Shown: positions 34,326 to 46,689, counted from the stretch's first letter. The stretch is DNA of 64,000 bases from Brevibacterium antiquum (GCF_016107655.1 NZ_JABASX010000003.1:310001-374000), one strand, 5' to 3'. Program-made: numbers and translations. The notes: generated by a model not told the origin, from the letters alone.

Positions 34326-34940
34326 GTGGTCAACACCTCACCTCTCAATCGCATTCCGTCGGAGTTCTCCGCCGTGACCTCGGTTCTGCGCGAAGCGCGG
34401 AACACGAACAATGTCTCGATCTCTGAAATACCGGCGCCGGCTCGCTTGGCGCCGTATTCCTACGCTCTGGGTGCCGAGGTCAGTGCCGATGAGACCTTTC
34501 TTCGCGCCAGTGGTGAAACGATCGACGAATTGGCTACGGGCCGCATCGTCGTCCTCTATGATCCCAGCTCCCCTGAGGAGTGGGAGGGCCAGTTCCGTGT
34601 CGTGTCCTACATCCGCGCCGAGCTCGAGCACGAACTCGGCAATGAGACGATGCTCGGTCCTGTGGCCTGGACTTGGCTCGAAGAGGCCCTCGAAGCAAAT
34701 GACTGCGAGGTCGTCGCCGCCGGGGGCACGACGACCCGTGTCCTCTCTGAGAGCTTCGGCACTCTTGCCGACCGGTCGTCCACGATAGACTTGGAGCTGC
34801 GCGCTTCATGGACCCCCGTGATCGCGGAGCCGGAACTGATCGGCGATCACTTCGAAGCCTGGATAGATCTGCTGTGCACAGTTGCCGGACTGCCACCGCT
34901 TCCTGAAGGAGTTTCAGCCCTGCCCGGGCGACGTCGATGA
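34326..34940 (+). CDS. DUF3000 family protein
   Basis: Actinobacterial family of unknown function (M. tuberculosis Rv2680 type), about 204 aa. It has the conserved PAPARLAPYSYALGAEV, GRIVVLYDPSSPEEWEGQFR and EDLELRASWTP-like core (here IDLELRASWTP). TTCACC and TATCGT, 17 bases apart (34290-34295 and 34313-34318), end seven bases before the GTG at 34326, so a leaderless start is likely. A GTG at 34317 in the same frame is the alternative. Its stop overlaps the RNase D start as ATGA. A functional link to RNase D is implied only by the conserved pairing. Confidence 0.88.
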   Translation: MVNTSPLNRIPSEFSAVTSVLREARNTNNVSISEIPAPARLAPYSYALGAEVSADETFLRASGETIDELATGRIVVLYDPSSPEEWEGQFRVVSYIRAELEHELGNETMLGPVAWTWLEEALEANDCEVVAAGGTTTRVLSESFGTLADRSSTIDLELRASWTPVIAEPELIGDHFEAWIDLLCTVAGLPPLPEGVSALPGRRR

Positions 34941-36112
34941 CAACCGAACTACCGCTCTTGGCCACACCCGCTCATGGCGTTCCGCCGCTCGTCGACTCCG
35001 AGGCAGAATTCTCCGCGGCCTGTGACGAGCTCGCACACGGATCCGGCCCCATCGCCATCGATGCCGAACGCGCATCGGGCATCAGATACGGCCAGCGCGC
35101 ATTCCTGGTTCAGCTGCGACGCGCGAATGCAGGAACCTTCCTGCTCGATTCGGAAGTGCTTGCCGACCTCAGCCCCCTCAACTCGGCCTTCGGCGCAGAT
35201 GAATGGGTCATTCACTCAGTGACTCAGGATCTGCCCTGCCTGCAGGAGCGCGGCATGCGGCCGGAGGCGCTCTTCGACACTGAACTCGCTGCCCGCATGC
35301 TCGGATGGGACAAGTTCGGTCTGGCAGCCGTGGCGGAGCGGACTCTCGGTGTTCGCTTGGCCAAAGAGCATTCTGCTGCCGACTGGTCGAAGCGACCACT
35401 TCCGACGGAGTGGCTCAACTACGCCGCCCTCGACGTCGAGGTTCTGCTGCCCATCCGCGACATCCTCCGCGAAGCGCTCATCGATGCCGACAAGTGGGAG
35501 TTCGCTTCGCAGGAGTTCGAACACCTCCTTGATTTCGAGCCCAAACACTACGCTGAGCCTTGGCGCCGAACGCACGGATTGACCAAACTCAAGTCACGCA
35601 AGGACATCGCCAAGGTACGGGAGCTGTGGACTGCTCGCGATGAGATGGCGGCCGAGACCGATACCGCTCCCTCGCGTATTCTGCGTGATCGGGACCTGGT
35701 CGCCCTCGCTCAGTCCCGGGTGCATTCGAGCGACGACATCATGGCACAGTGGCCCAAACTCTCCCGTGCCGACTCCGGCCGACTCTACCGGGCCTACCGC
35801 AAAGCGACCCGTCTGACGGTGGACGAACTGCCGGGGCGAAGAGAAGTCACCGCAGCTCAGTCGCGGACGCCGTTCAGCCACACAGATATCAAGGATCGGG
35901 TCTCTGCTCTCAAAGCTGCGATGGCAGAACTGGCCGAAGAGCACGAAATTCCTCACGACGTGCTCTTGCAGCCCGCCATCGTCAAGGCTCTCGGCGCACA
36001 ATCGGGCGTCGACGTCGAGGAGTTCCTCGTCGAACGCGGGGCCAGGCCATGGCAGGTCGAATTGAGTGCTCCGATGCTCAGAGACTCCATCGAGACCTTG
36101 CCTGCAGCCTGA
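34937..36112 (+). CDS. RNase D-like 3'-5' exonuclease with HRDC domain
   Basis: 391 aa. A DEDDy exonuclease domain occupies about residues 15-205: IAIDAERASG (D, E), HSVTQDLPCL (D), and LNYAALDVEVLLPI (Y, D). An HRDC domain follows (about 215-295, TKLKSRKDIAKVRELWTARD) with a C-terminal helical region. It trims tRNA precursors and other stable RNAs. It is coupled to DUF3000 by ATGA. In M. tuberculosis the same pair (Rv2680-Rv2681) lies next to dxs, as here. Confidence 0.93.
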   Translation: MTTELPLLATPAHGVPPLVDSEAEFSAACDELAHGSGPIAIDAERASGIRYGQRAFLVQLRRANAGTFLLDSEVLADLSPLNSAFGADEWVIHSVTQDLPCLQERGMRPEALFDTELAARMLGWDKFGLAAVAERTLGVRLAKEHSAADWSKRPLPTEWLNYAALDVEVLLPIRDILREALIDADKWEFASQEFEHLLDFEPKHYAEPWRRTHGLTKLKSRKDIAKVRELWTARDEMAAETDTAPSRILRDRDLVALAQSRVHSSDDIMAQWPKLSRADSGRLYRAYRKATRLTVDELPGRREVTAAQSRTPFSHTDIKDRVSALKAAMAELAEEHEIPHDVLLQPAIVKALGAQSGVDVEEFLVERGARPWQVELSAPMLRDSIETLPAA

Positions 36113-36121
36113 GGTTCTTGC

Positions 36122-36155
36122 CAGTCAGACGGCCCTGCTAGTCAGACGGCTCTGC
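36122..36155 (-). repeat. 17-bp tandem repeat spanning the dxs stop codon
   Basis: CAGTCAGACGGCCCTGC (36122-36138) and TAGTCAGACGGCTCTGC (36139-36155) differ at two positions. The right copy contains the dxs stop (36144-36142). The period of 17 shifts the frame, so the copied TGA is not in phase. Confidence 0.8.
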
Positions 36156-38082
36156 GTGATCCTTGCTGGGCCCGATTCCTGACCTCTGACGGCAGAATGT
36201 GAACGATCTCGGAGACCATTGTGGCCACGTCGAGTCCTGCATATTCGAGGATCTCGTCGCGGGTGCCCTGCGGCAGGAACTCATCAGGGGCACCGAGTTC
36301 GAGGACACCGACCCGCGAGTCAGCCGCCCGCAGGTCGCTGCGGATCTGCGAACCGATTCCGCCGACCTTGACGCCGTCCTCGATGACAGCAACCAGGCTG
36401 TGCTCAACGGCCATGTCGATGACTCCGCCTGGCACAGGCAGAACCCAACGCGGGTCGACGATCGTTGAGGCGATTCCCTGGTCGGCCAGTTCTTCGGCCA
36501 CTTCCTGAGCGCGCCCGGCGAACGGACCGACGGAGACGATGAGCACGTCTTTGGAGGAACCTGCTGGGACCTCTCGCAGAACGTCGACGCCGTCATCGAG
36601 GCGACGCAGCGCAGGAATATCTGTACCTACGCTTCCACGAGGGAAGCGGATCACGGTCGGTGCGTCCTCGATGGCGACGGCTTCGGCCAGCTCCTCCGTC
36701 AGACGCGCGGCGTCACGAGGGGCTGCCAGTTTGAGACCGGGCACGATACGCAGCATCGCCATGTCCCAGATTCCGTGGTGACTGGCGCCGTCCGGTCCGG
36801 TGATTCCGGCACGGTCGAGGACGAAGGTGACCCCTTGGCCGTGCAGGGCCACGTCCATGAGCAGCTGGTCGAAGGCGCGGTTGAGGAACGTCGCGTAGAT
36901 GCACACGACGGGGTGCAGCCCGCCATAGGAGAGTCCCGCGGCGGATGCCACTGCGTGCTGTTCGGCGATGCCGACGTCGAAGACCCGCTCTGGGTATGCC
37001 TCGGCGAACTTTGCGAGGCCGACCGGCAGGAGCATCGCCGCTGTGACGGCGACGATGTCCTCGCGCGTCTGTGCGATCCGGAGCACCTCTTGGCCGAAGA
37101 CGGACGTCCATGAGGTCTGCTTCGACGGTGTCGACTTGCCGGTGAGCGGATCGATCACGCCGACGGAGTGGAACTGATCAGCGTCGTCGTTGAGAGCCGG
37201 GTCGTAGCCCTGGCCCTTCTGTGTGATCATGTGCACGATAACGGGTCCGCCGTCGTATTGCTTGGCCCGTTGGAGGGCCTTCTCGACCATCGGCAGGTCG
37301 TGTCCGTCGACCGGTCCGAGGTACTTGATGCCGAGTTCGTCGAACATGCCTGCCTGCTCCGCGCTGACCATGTCCTTGAGACCTCGTTTGACCCCGTGGA
37401 TGGCACTGTAGGCGGCGCGTCCGGGTACGCCCGACTGCCTGAGCGTCGACTTTCCCCAGGACAACAGCTTTTCGTATCCCGAGGTGGTGCGCAGTTCGTC
37501 GAGGTGCTCAGCGAACCCGCCGACCGTCGGCGCGTAGGAGCGGCCGTTGTCGTTGACGACGATGATGAGCTTGCGCGGTGGTGTCGATTTGTCAGCCGCA
37601 ATGGTGTTCAGCGCTTCCCAAGCCATACCGCCGGTGAGTGCTCCGTCTCCGATGACGGCGACGACGTGGCGATCGCTTTCGCCCTTGAGCTGATGCGCCT
37701 TGGCGATTCCATCGGCCCAGGACAGAGATGCTGAAGCGTGCGAGTTCTCTATGACGTCATGTTCGCTCTCGGCCCGGCTGGGGTATCCGGAGAGCCCATC
37801 ACGCTGGCGCAGACTCGAGAAGTCCCCCATACGTCCGGTGAGGAGTTTGTGAACGTAGGTCTGGTGACCGACGTCGAAGAGGATCGTATCGTGCGGAGAC
37901 TCGAACACGCGATGGAGACCGACAGTGAGTTCGACCACGCCGAGGTTGGGGCCGAGGTGTCCACCTGTTCCGGCGACGGCCGTGACCAGGTAGTCCCTGA
38001 TCTCCTTCGCCAGAACTTCGCATTCGGCATCGTCGAGCTCACGCAGCTGAGATGGCGAGTTCATCGACTCGAGGAATGTCAT
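36142..38082 (-). CDS. dxs: 1-deoxy-D-xylulose-5-phosphate synthase
   Basis: First enzyme of the MEP isoprenoid pathway: pyruvate + glyceraldehyde 3-phosphate to DXP. It is thiamine dependent: [14 protein letters not shown], the TPP motif [15 protein letters not shown] ... [13 protein letters not shown], and transketolase Pyr domain [17 protein letters not shown] with catalytic Glu, then [10 protein letters not shown]. The start at 38082 follows GCGAGG and gives 646 aa; the frame to 38142 lacks a site. It converges with the RNase D gene 29 bases away. Its product feeds UppS in the same window. Confidence 0.97.
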   Translation of the reverse strand: MTFLESMNSPSQLRELDDAECEVLAKEIRDYLVTAVAGTGGHLGPNLGVVELTVGLHRVFESPHDTILFDVGHQTYVHKLLTGRMGDFSSLRQRDGLSGYPSRAESEHDVIENSHASASLSWADGIAKAHQLKGESDRHVVAVIGDGALTGGMAWEALNTIAADKSTPPRKLIIVVNDNGRSYAPTVGGFAEHLDELRTTSGYEKLLSWGKSTLRQSGVPGRAAYSAIHGVKRGLKDMVSAEQAGMFDELGIKYLGPVDGHDLPMVEKALQRAKQYDGGPVIVHMITQKGQGYDPALNDDADQFHSVGVIDPLTGKSTPSKQTSWTSVFGQEVLRIAQTREDIVAVTAAMLLPVGLAKFAEAYPERVFDVGIAEQHAVASAAGLSYGGLHPVVCIYATFLNRAFDQLLMDVALHGQGVTFVLDRAGITGPDGASHHGIWDMAMLRIVPGLKLAAPRDAARLTEELAEAVAIEDAPTVIRFPRGSVGTDIPALRRLDDGVDVLREVPAGSSKDVLIVSVGPFAGRAQEVAEELADQGIASTIVDPRWVLPVPGGVIDMAVEHSLVAVIEDGVKVGGIGSQIRSDLRAADSRVGVLELGAPDEFLPQGTRDEILEYAGLDVATMVSEIVHILPSEVRNRAQQGSRRAV

Positions 38083-38269
38083 TCGGCCTCGCTCCTGAAT
38101 GCACAATAGTTGGTCTGATACTGCAATTTCCGCTCGAATCATCTTAACGCCTCACGACGCAGAGTTGGTCCACCCGAGGGTGAGGCAGGCACTGATTGTG
38201 TCTGGTGACACTCCCCTGGGCGTCCCTTCACAGCTGTCCGACCCCGCGGGGTCTCACGTCCAAACGACA

Positions 38270-38304
38270 ACGAAGGCCGGCGGGTTGAACCCACCGGCCT
38301 TCGT
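38270..38304 (-). terminator. Terminator after acnA
   Basis: ACGAAGGCCGG / CCGGCCTTCGT with an inner GGGT-TGA-ACCC stem, one unpaired base on each side. On the minus strand it is followed by TTGTCGTTTGG. It is 38 bases beyond the acnA stop. Confidence 0.85.
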
Positions 38305-38341
38305 CAATCAACGCTGCCGCCGAAGAAGCAGCAGCCTGTGA

Positions 38342-41026
<2,685 letters not shown>

Positions 41027-41119
41027 CGTGATTCTCCTGTTTCATCCGACACTCATCCAAGAAACCGGGCCAGCCCGTGAGCCGCGCACCGATTTACGCG
41101 ACACAAATGTTTCCAAAAG

Positions 41120-41137
41120 TATCTTGACGTCAAGATA
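41120..41137. promoter_or_regulatory. Perfect 18-bp palindrome upstream of acnA
   Basis: TATCTTGAC-GTCAAGATA with no mismatch, 94 bases before the acnA ATG, in an AT-rich patch. It contains TTGACG on both strands, and on the minus strand a TAGAAT hexamer lies just upstream of it, so a bound protein would cover the promoter. The size and symmetry fit a MarR- or TetR-type dimer. Confidence 0.6.
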
Positions 41138-41301
41138 AATTCTATCTCATTTGCTCGCCCTTGACCACCTTCGGAGCATTGCCTGTCGGTGACCTGAGAA
41201 TCGGGTTTTCCCCAAGTCACAGTCCGGACAACTCCCGCGCCAAGCGGCGCCGCACGTCCCTAATCTGGAGTCACATCAACAGCTGCGAACTAGGAGCATT
41301 C

Positions 41302-41493
41302 ATGGACCCGTTCACTCTCGGAGCCGGATTCGGATTCGGGGCACTCCTCGTCGGCATCATCTTCGCCGTCATCTGTCGAACCCTGGCCGATGAGAAGGGC
41401 CGCTCCTCAGGATGGTGGGGCCTATGGGGCTTCCTCACCACCTTCATCGCGCTCATCGTCCTCATCCTCCTCCCCCAGAGAGCGCGAACCTGA
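41302..41493 (+). CDS. Small two-helix membrane protein, unknown
   Basis: 63 aa from the ATG at 41302, with AGGAG five bases upstream. Two hydrophobic helices (FGFGALLVGIIFAVICRTLA and WWGLWGFLTTFIALIVLILL) are separated by a short basic loop (DEKGRSSG). The layout resembles small phospholipase-D-nuclease-N-like or hypothetical membrane proteins of Micrococcales, but I do not recognise a family. A frame from 41161 is not supported by a start site. It converges with the RNA methylase gene. Confidence 0.6.
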   Translation: MDPFTLGAGFGFGALLVGIIFAVICRTLADEKGRSSGWWGLWGFLTTFIALIVLILLPQRART

Positions 41494-41566
41494 GATCCTC
41501 AGCCGCCGAGGTGGACTCCGATTGAGATCTCTCCCTCACCGAGGTGGGCCTGCAGTCCCGATGCGG

Positions 41567-42880
41567 TCATCGCCTGAGGACGGTGACCGTTTCCACGTGG
41601 GCAGTGAGTGGGAACAGATCGAAGCCGCGCAGGCTCTCGATCGCAAATCCCCCGTCGACCAGGACCGCCAGATCCCGAGCCAGTGTGGCAGCGTCGCAGG
41701 AGACATAGACGATCGTCTTCGCCCTCGACTCGAGCAGAGCTCGGGTGACTGCCTTTCCCGCTCCGGAACGCGGAGGATCGAGAACGATGACGTCAGAGTT
41801 CGGAATCGTGACTCGGTCGACCCGGGACGCGTCGAAGGCGGCGTTGAGGCCCTGTGCATTCACCTTCGCGTTCTCGATCGCCGACTTCGCGCCTTCGACC
41901 CCGTAGAGCCTGGCACCAGTGGCATCGGCGGCGCTGATTCCCAACAGCCCCACTCCGCAGAACAGATCCGTGATCATCTGCGTCTTCTCACTCAGCACCG
42001 CATTGACCTGAGCGCTCAGCAGCTGGGGAGCCTGTTCGTGAACCTGCCAGAACCCATCAGCCGCGACCCGGTAGTCACGCCCGGCGACCTTTTCGATCAG
42101 TTGGTCCTCTCCCCTGACCACGGAGAGTTTCGTGTGGCCGCCCTTGGTGCTGATCCTCTTCCGGCTGCTTCCGTTTCGCGCATCGGCGAGGACTGACCAC
42201 TGCGCAGGCAGCGCCCGTGCCAGCTCGGTCAGTGCCGAGGGATCACAGTCACCGCGTACGATCGCGGCTCCGCGATCACCTGACCAGGCGAACTCGAGTC
42301 GATCGGCACCCGGCAGGCGCAGGGACGTCAGGGTAACCTCGGCGATGGCGGATGCCGCCAACGGAGGCGAGACCAGGGGCACGACATCGTGGGAACGCGG
42401 GGCCAACATGCCCAGGCGGCCATGTCCGTCGACGGCCAGCTGGACCCGGGTCCGCCAGTTCAGGCCGGTCGTCTCCCCCGGTGCTGCCACGACATCGACG
42501 CTGCGGTCGATATGCCCAATGCGCGAAAGCTGGTCGCGCAGGATTTGAGCCTTGAGCTCACGGCTGTGGGCGAGGTCGACATGGGCGAACTCCATCCCAC
42601 CGAACAGTCTCGGACTCTGCGCGTCCTCGGCGAGGAACTGCTCGCGACGGTCTCGAACACGATGTTCGGACGCCTCGAGCACCTCGGTGACGTCGGCGCG
42701 GAGGAACTTCGCGGCCGATCCGGCCTCGGTGCGAGCACGCACCGTCTCCCCCGGGATGGCTCCGGTGACGAAGACGACCTGCCCCTCGTGGCGTGCAATG
42801 CTGCTGCCGCCGGCGGCCGGGCTCTCGATGTGCAGGGTCAGATCCATGGCCGGGATCTCTTCGGCTGAAGGTGCGCTCAT
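41567..42880 (-). CDS. 23S rRNA/tRNA uracil-5 methyltransferase family (TrmA/RlmD-like)
   Basis: SAM-dependent RNA methylase of 437 aa, like M. tuberculosis Rv2689c, which holds the same place. It has an N-terminal TRAM/OB domain (ARHEGQVVFVTGAIPGETVR), SAM motif DLFCGVGLLGISAADATGA, VLDPPRSGAGKAV, and catalytic Cys in VYVSCDAATLARDL. The iron-sulfur cysteines of RlmC/RlmD, expected around RLFGGMEFAHVDLAHSRELK, are absent. The target uridine is unknown. It lies six bases from the APC permease stop, so the two are probably one transcript. Confidence 0.9.
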   Translation of the reverse strand: MSAPSAEEIPAMDLTLHIESPAAGGSSIARHEGQVVFVTGAIPGETVRARTEAGSAAKFLRADVTEVLEASEHRVRDRREQFLAEDAQSPRLFGGMEFAHVDLAHSRELKAQILRDQLSRIGHIDRSVDVVAAPGETTGLNWRTRVQLAVDGHGRLGMLAPRSHDVVPLVSPPLAASAIAEVTLTSLRLPGADRLEFAWSGDRGAAIVRGDCDPSALTELARALPAQWSVLADARNGSSRKRISTKGGHTKLSVVRGEDQLIEKVAGRDYRVAADGFWQVHEQAPQLLSAQVNAVLSEKTQMITDLFCGVGLLGISAADATGARLYGVEGAKSAIENAKVNAQGLNAAFDASRVDRVTIPNSDVIVLDPPRSGAGKAVTRALLESRAKTIVYVSCDAATLARDLAVLVDGGFAIESLRGFDLFPLTAHVETVTVLRR

Positions 42881-42886
42881 CGGTAT

Positions 42887-44896
42887 TCAGGCCTGTCTGT
42901 ACAGTTGATTGTCGTTTTCGGGTCCATCGCCCTCGTACTGCCGGGAGAAGGAACGCAGCCGCCAGGGCACGGAGACCACGACGACGTTGGGGACCAGCAG
43001 CAGACGAGTACGCAGCTTCAAGGCTACTTGGTTGTGCAGGATGTGTTCCCACCAGCGCCCGACGATGAACTGGGGAATGTAGACGATGACAAGGTCACGC
43101 GGTGATCGGCGGCGGATAGCGAGCACATGCGCCAGCAGCGGCCGGAGGAGCTCCCGATACGGCGAGTCGAGGACCGTCAGCGGCACGGGCAGCGCCATCT
43201 CGTTCCACTGCCGCTGCAGCGCGCCAGCCGATTCCTCGTCGACGGCGACGGTGATGGCCTCGAGCTGACTCGACCGTGTCACCCGGGCATACGACAGGGC
43301 TCGCAGCGTCGGTTTGTTGATCTCATTGACGACGACGATCGCGTGGGTGTTCGACGGGATCGTGCGCGAGCCCCCGTCCGTCTCCGGGGCCAGTTCCCGG
43401 GCAACGCGAGAATAGTGACGATGGATTGCGCCCATGATCAGGAACAGTCCGGCCATCGCCGCGACCGCCAGCCAGGCTCCGGCGAGGAATTTGGAGACGA
43501 TGACGACGAGCAGCACACCTGAGGCGATGATGCACCCGGCCCCGTTGACGAGTCGGTTGAGGTGCATCCGCACCCGCGCCTTCGAGTCGATGACCAGTCG
43601 CAGGCGCTTGTTCCAATGCAGGACCATGCCCGCTTGACCGACGACGAAGCTGGCGAAGACGCCGACGAGATAGAGCTGAATCAGCGTCGTCGCCGAAGCC
43701 TGCGTTGCGATGACGAGCAGGATAGCGGCGAAGGCCAAGAGCAGGATGCCGTTCGAGAACGTCAGCCGATCGCCCTTCGTCGCCAGCTGCCTGGGCAGGA
43801 ATCCGTCGCGTGCCAGCCGGGAGGCGAGGCCGGGGAATCCTTCGACCGCGGTGTTCGCGGCGACGATGAGCACGAGCGCTGCGACGAGCACAACGAGGTA
43901 GAACATCACGGGTGCATTGTCGAAGATGGCATGGGCCAGCTGCGCGAGCACCGGTTCCTGTTCGTATTCGGCGCTGACCGCACTGCCGTCGGGTCGCATC
44001 AGGTAGAGATGCGGATCGTCGACGTATTTGACCCCGGTCACCGACGCCAGATAGGTCAGGCCGGTGAGCATCAGGGCCGCCAGCAGGCCAGAGAGCAGCA
44101 GGGTGTTGCCGGCATTCTTGCCGCGCGGCTTCTTGAATGCGGGCACCGCTGTGGCCACCGTCTGCACACCGGCCAATGCCACCGAGCCCGAGGAGAAGGC
44201 GCGCAGGACGATGAGGACCGTCGCCAGCCCGAGGGTGGCTTCGTCGTTGATCCCCGTGTGGGCAACGGTGTAATCGGCCGTCTCCGCCTGTGGGAGGTCT
44301 CCGGCGCCGACCCGCAGCAGGCCCACGCACATGGTGAGGAATACAGCGCCGAGGAACAGGTAGGTCGGGACGGCAAGCAGCACAGGGGTGGCGCGTGAAC
44401 CACGCAGTCCGGCCAGGGTGATGAGCAGAATCCCGATGATCGCCACGGGGACACGGTATGGGGCCAGAACTGGGAAGGCTGTGGTGATGTAGGCGGCGAA
44501 GACCGTCATCGACACGGCCAGGGTCAGCACGTAGTCAACCAGCAGGGCCGCGGCGACGACCAGACCGGCACGGGGCCCGAGGTTCTTCGACGCGACCTCG
44601 TAGTCGCCGCCGCCCGAGGGGTAGGCCTTGACGTTGATGCGATAGCAGGCGACGATCACCAAGATCACCGCGCCGACGGCTACACCGATCCAGGGCGCTA
44701 CAGTCAGAGCGACAAGAGATGTCAGGGACAGCGCCAGTAGGATCTCGTCGGGGGCATAGGCCACGGACGAGAGCATGTCGGAGGCGAAGACGGGCATTGC
44801 GATGCGCTTCTTCAGCGCAGGCGCACGCCTGTCCTCACTGCGGAAGGGCCGTCCAACGAGTAGTCTTTTGACGGCATCAGAAAAACTGCTGGCCAC
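42887..44896 (-). CDS. APC-superfamily permease with cytosolic C-terminal domain
   Basis: About 669 aa: 12 membrane helices to about residue 480, then a cytosolic domain of roughly 190 residues (THAIVVVNEINKPTLRALSY and on) recalling nucleotide-binding USP-like regions. It has MPVFASDMLSSVAYAPDEIL and AYPSGGGDYEVASKNLG of amino acid/K+ permeases. The homologous gene in M. tuberculosis (Rv2690c) is also divergent from the two trk genes, which suggests potassium or cation-linked transport. I place the start at GTG 44896 because a TACCAT hexamer precedes it; the frame to 45085 overlaps trkA. Confidence 0.85.
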   Translation of the reverse strand: MASSFSDAVKRLLVGRPFRSEDRRAPALKKRIAMPVFASDMLSSVAYAPDEILLALSLTSLVALTVAPWIGVAVGAVILVIVACYRINVKAYPSGGGDYEVASKNLGPRAGLVVAAALLVDYVLTLAVSMTVFAAYITTAFPVLAPYRVPVAIIGILLITLAGLRGSRATPVLLAVPTYLFLGAVFLTMCVGLLRVGAGDLPQAETADYTVAHTGINDEATLGLATVLIVLRAFSSGSVALAGVQTVATAVPAFKKPRGKNAGNTLLLSGLLAALMLTGLTYLASVTGVKYVDDPHLYLMRPDGSAVSAEYEQEPVLAQLAHAIFDNAPVMFYLVVLVAALVLIVAANTAVEGFPGLASRLARDGFLPRQLATKGDRLTFSNGILLLAFAAILLVIATQASATTLIQLYLVGVFASFVVGQAGMVLHWNKRLRLVIDSKARVRMHLNRLVNGAGCIIASGVLLVVIVSKFLAGAWLAVAAMAGLFLIMGAIHRHYSRVARELAPETDGGSRTIPSNTHAIVVVNEINKPTLRALSYARVTRSSQLEAITVAVDEESAGALQRQWNEMALPVPLTVLDSPYRELLRPLLAHVLAIRRRSPRDLVIVYIPQFIVGRWWEHILHNQVALKLRTRLLLVPNVVVVSVPWRLRSFSRQYEGDGPENDNQLYRQA

Positions 44897-44933
44897 GGGC
44901 ACTAATGGTAGATCAATGCGGAGAGGATTACCC

Positions 44934-45605
44934 ATGCACTTCGTGATTATGGGCTGCGGCCGAGTCGGAGCGTCCTTGGCCAAAGCCCTCGATGCCAACG
45001 GGCACTCGGTGGCAGTAGTCGATCGCAACCCCGATGCGTTCCTCAAGCTCGGCAGGGAATTCAGCGGTTCCACCATCACCGGCATCGGGTTCGATCGTGA
45101 GACCCTCTCCCAGGCGAAGACTTCGGACGCCTACGCCTTCGCCGCCGTGTCCAGCGGAGACAATTCCAATATCCTTGCCGCGCGTGTCGCCCGGGAGACC
45201 TTCGGCGTGGTCAACGTCGCGGCCAGAATCTACGATCCCAACCGCGCCCAGGTGTTCGAACGACTGGGCATTCCGACCGTTCCCACAGTGAGGTGGACGG
45301 CCGACCAGGTGATGCGCAAACTCGTTCCGCAGGGATCCATCACCGAATTCCGCGAGCCTTCAGGCAGGCTCGTGCTCGCCGAAGTCCATCTCGATCCCGG
45401 CTGGGTAGCCAGGCCGATCAAGGAGATCGAGACCAGGACCAAGGCACGGGTCGCCTACGTCACCCGCCTCTCCGAGGGCATCCTCGCTCACGAGGATCTG
45501 CTCCTCCAGGACGGGGATCTGGTCCATCTGATGTGCCCGGTGGACCGCCTCGGCGAGATCGAGAAGATCCTGGACCAGCCGGTGCGAGCAATGGAGGAAG
45601 AATGA
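44934..45605 (+). CDS. trkA: TrkA-family potassium uptake protein (first of pair)
   Basis: Cytosolic regulatory subunit of K+ transport, 223 aa. It has an RCK_N domain with FVIMGCGRVGASLAKALDANG binding NAD(H), then an RCK_C domain in the last 80 residues. GGAGAGG stands six to eight bases before the ATG. It equals CeoB (Rv2691) in position. It is coupled to the second copy by ATGA. It is divergent from the APC permease, which may be its membrane partner since no TrkH/TrkG gene is nearby. Confidence 0.92.
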   Translation: MHFVIMGCGRVGASLAKALDANGHSVAVVDRNPDAFLKLGREFSGSTITGIGFDRETLSQAKTSDAYAFAAVSSGDNSNILAARVARETFGVVNVAARIYDPNRAQVFERLGIPTVPTVRWTADQVMRKLVPQGSITEFREPSGRLVLAEVHLDPGWVARPIKEIETRTKARVAYVTRLSEGILAHEDLLLQDGDLVHLMCPVDRLGEIEKILDQPVRAMEEE

Positions 45606-46267
45606 GAGTCGTCATCGCAGGGGCCGGATCCGTCGGTCGTTCAGTGGCTCGGGAGCTCCTCGACAAGAAGCACACGGTCATGCTCATCGATCAGAGCAAG
45701 GAGGCTCTGGGCCATGAGCGCATACCGGGGGCCGAATGGCTGCTCTCGGATGCGTGCGAGCTGGCGGGATTGGGTGAGGCCAAGCTCGAGGAGGCCGATG
45801 TCGTCGTGGCCGCGACCGGTGACGACAAGACCAATCTCGTTCTGTCTCTGTTGGCGAAGACGGAGTTCGGTGTGCCGCGCACCGTTTCGCGGGTGAACAA
45901 CCCGAAGAACGAGTGGCTCTTCGACGAGAACTGGGGCGTCGACGTGGCAGTGTCGACTCCACGACTGATGACCGCACTTGTCGAGGAGGCCGTCGAGGTC
46001 GGCGGCCTGGTGCATCTGATGAGCTTCGAACGCGGTCAGGCTGGTCTGATGGAGTTCACCGTTCATGAGTCGTCCGCGCTCGTCGCCTCACGGATCGGCG
46101 AAATCGCCTTCCCGCTGGACACGGTGCTCGTCGCGATCATCCGCAACTCGCGGGCGTTCGCGCCCAGCGCCGATGACGTGATCGAGGCCGGAGATGAGTT
46201 GTTCTTCCTCTCCTCACCGGATCAGGAAGGCGCGCTGCTCGAACTGCTGCAGGCTCCCGCTCGATGA
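45602..46267 (+). CDS. trkA: TrkA-family potassium uptake protein (second of pair)
   Basis: 221 aa paralogue of the preceding gene, equivalent to CeoC (Rv2692). RCK_N starts MRVVIAGAGSVGRSVARELL with the NAD motif, and ADVVVAATGDDKTNLV follows. The C-terminal RCK_C domain ends in ELLQAPAR. The start overlaps the first gene by ATGA. The two proteins probably form a hetero-oligomeric RCK ring. Confidence 0.92.
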   Translation: MRVVIAGAGSVGRSVARELLDKKHTVMLIDQSKEALGHERIPGAEWLLSDACELAGLGEAKLEEADVVVAATGDDKTNLVLSLLAKTEFGVPRTVSRVNNPKNEWLFDENWGVDVAVSTPRLMTALVEEAVEVGGLVHLMSFERGQAGLMEFTVHESSALVASRIGEIAFPLDTVLVAIIRNSRAFAPSADDVIEAGDELFFLSSPDQEGALLELLQAPAR

Positions 46268-46269
46268 GC

Positions 46270-46329
46270 TCACTCCTGGTCGTCGCGGGACACCCGAGGT
46301 CGGCTCAGTTCACTCGTGGTCGTCGCGGG
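46270..46329 (-). repeat. 20-base duplication at the OB-fold gene stop
   Basis: TCACTCCTGGTCGTCGCGGG (46270-46289) and TCACTCGTGGTCGTCGCGGG (46310-46329) differ at one base. The right copy is the last codons plus stop of the OB-fold gene, and the left copy lies just past the trkA stop. Confidence 0.75.
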
Positions 46330-46684
46330 TCTGAATCAGCTCGTAGACCGGATTGTGGGCCTTCAGCGCTCCGTCATGAGCACAGAAGCGTCCTTCGAGG
46401 ACGATCAGTGCTCCCGGCCTGATTCCGCTGATCTCGCGGCGGCCCAGGAACTGTGCATGGACCTCCCCGGTCCCATCGGCAACCGTGATGTGCAAACGGG
46501 GGCTGTCGCCGCTGCATGACTGTGTCACTGCACTGACGACACCGGCGATCCTCGACGTCTTCCGAGGGGTCAGATCCTGCACGCTGATGACGCCGGGAAT
46601 CTGGGACACCAGTCTCAGATCCGCCCGCGCCTCGGCGTCCCTGGACCCGAAGTCACGCACAAGGCGTGTGATGAGATCCAGCAT
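46310..46684 (-). CDS. OB-fold nucleic-acid-binding protein
   Basis: 124 aa, like Rv2694c. The OB fold is seen in RIAGVVSAVTQSCSGDSPRL, HITVADGTGEVHAQFLGRRE and ALIVLEGRFCAHDGALKAHN, similar to the anticodon/ssDNA-binding strands of RecG or lysyl-tRNA synthetase. Its role is unknown. It follows DUF3710 by five bases and dut before that, giving a dut-DUF3710-OB operon conserved in Actinobacteria and suggesting a nucleotide- or DNA-related task. Confidence 0.85.
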   Translation of the reverse strand: MLDLITRLVRDFGSRDAEARADLRLVSQIPGVISVQDLTPRKTSRIAGVVSAVTQSCSGDSPRLHITVADGTGEVHAQFLGRREISGIRPGALIVLEGRFCAHDGALKAHNPVYELIQTRDDHE

Positions 46685-46689
46685 GGAAC

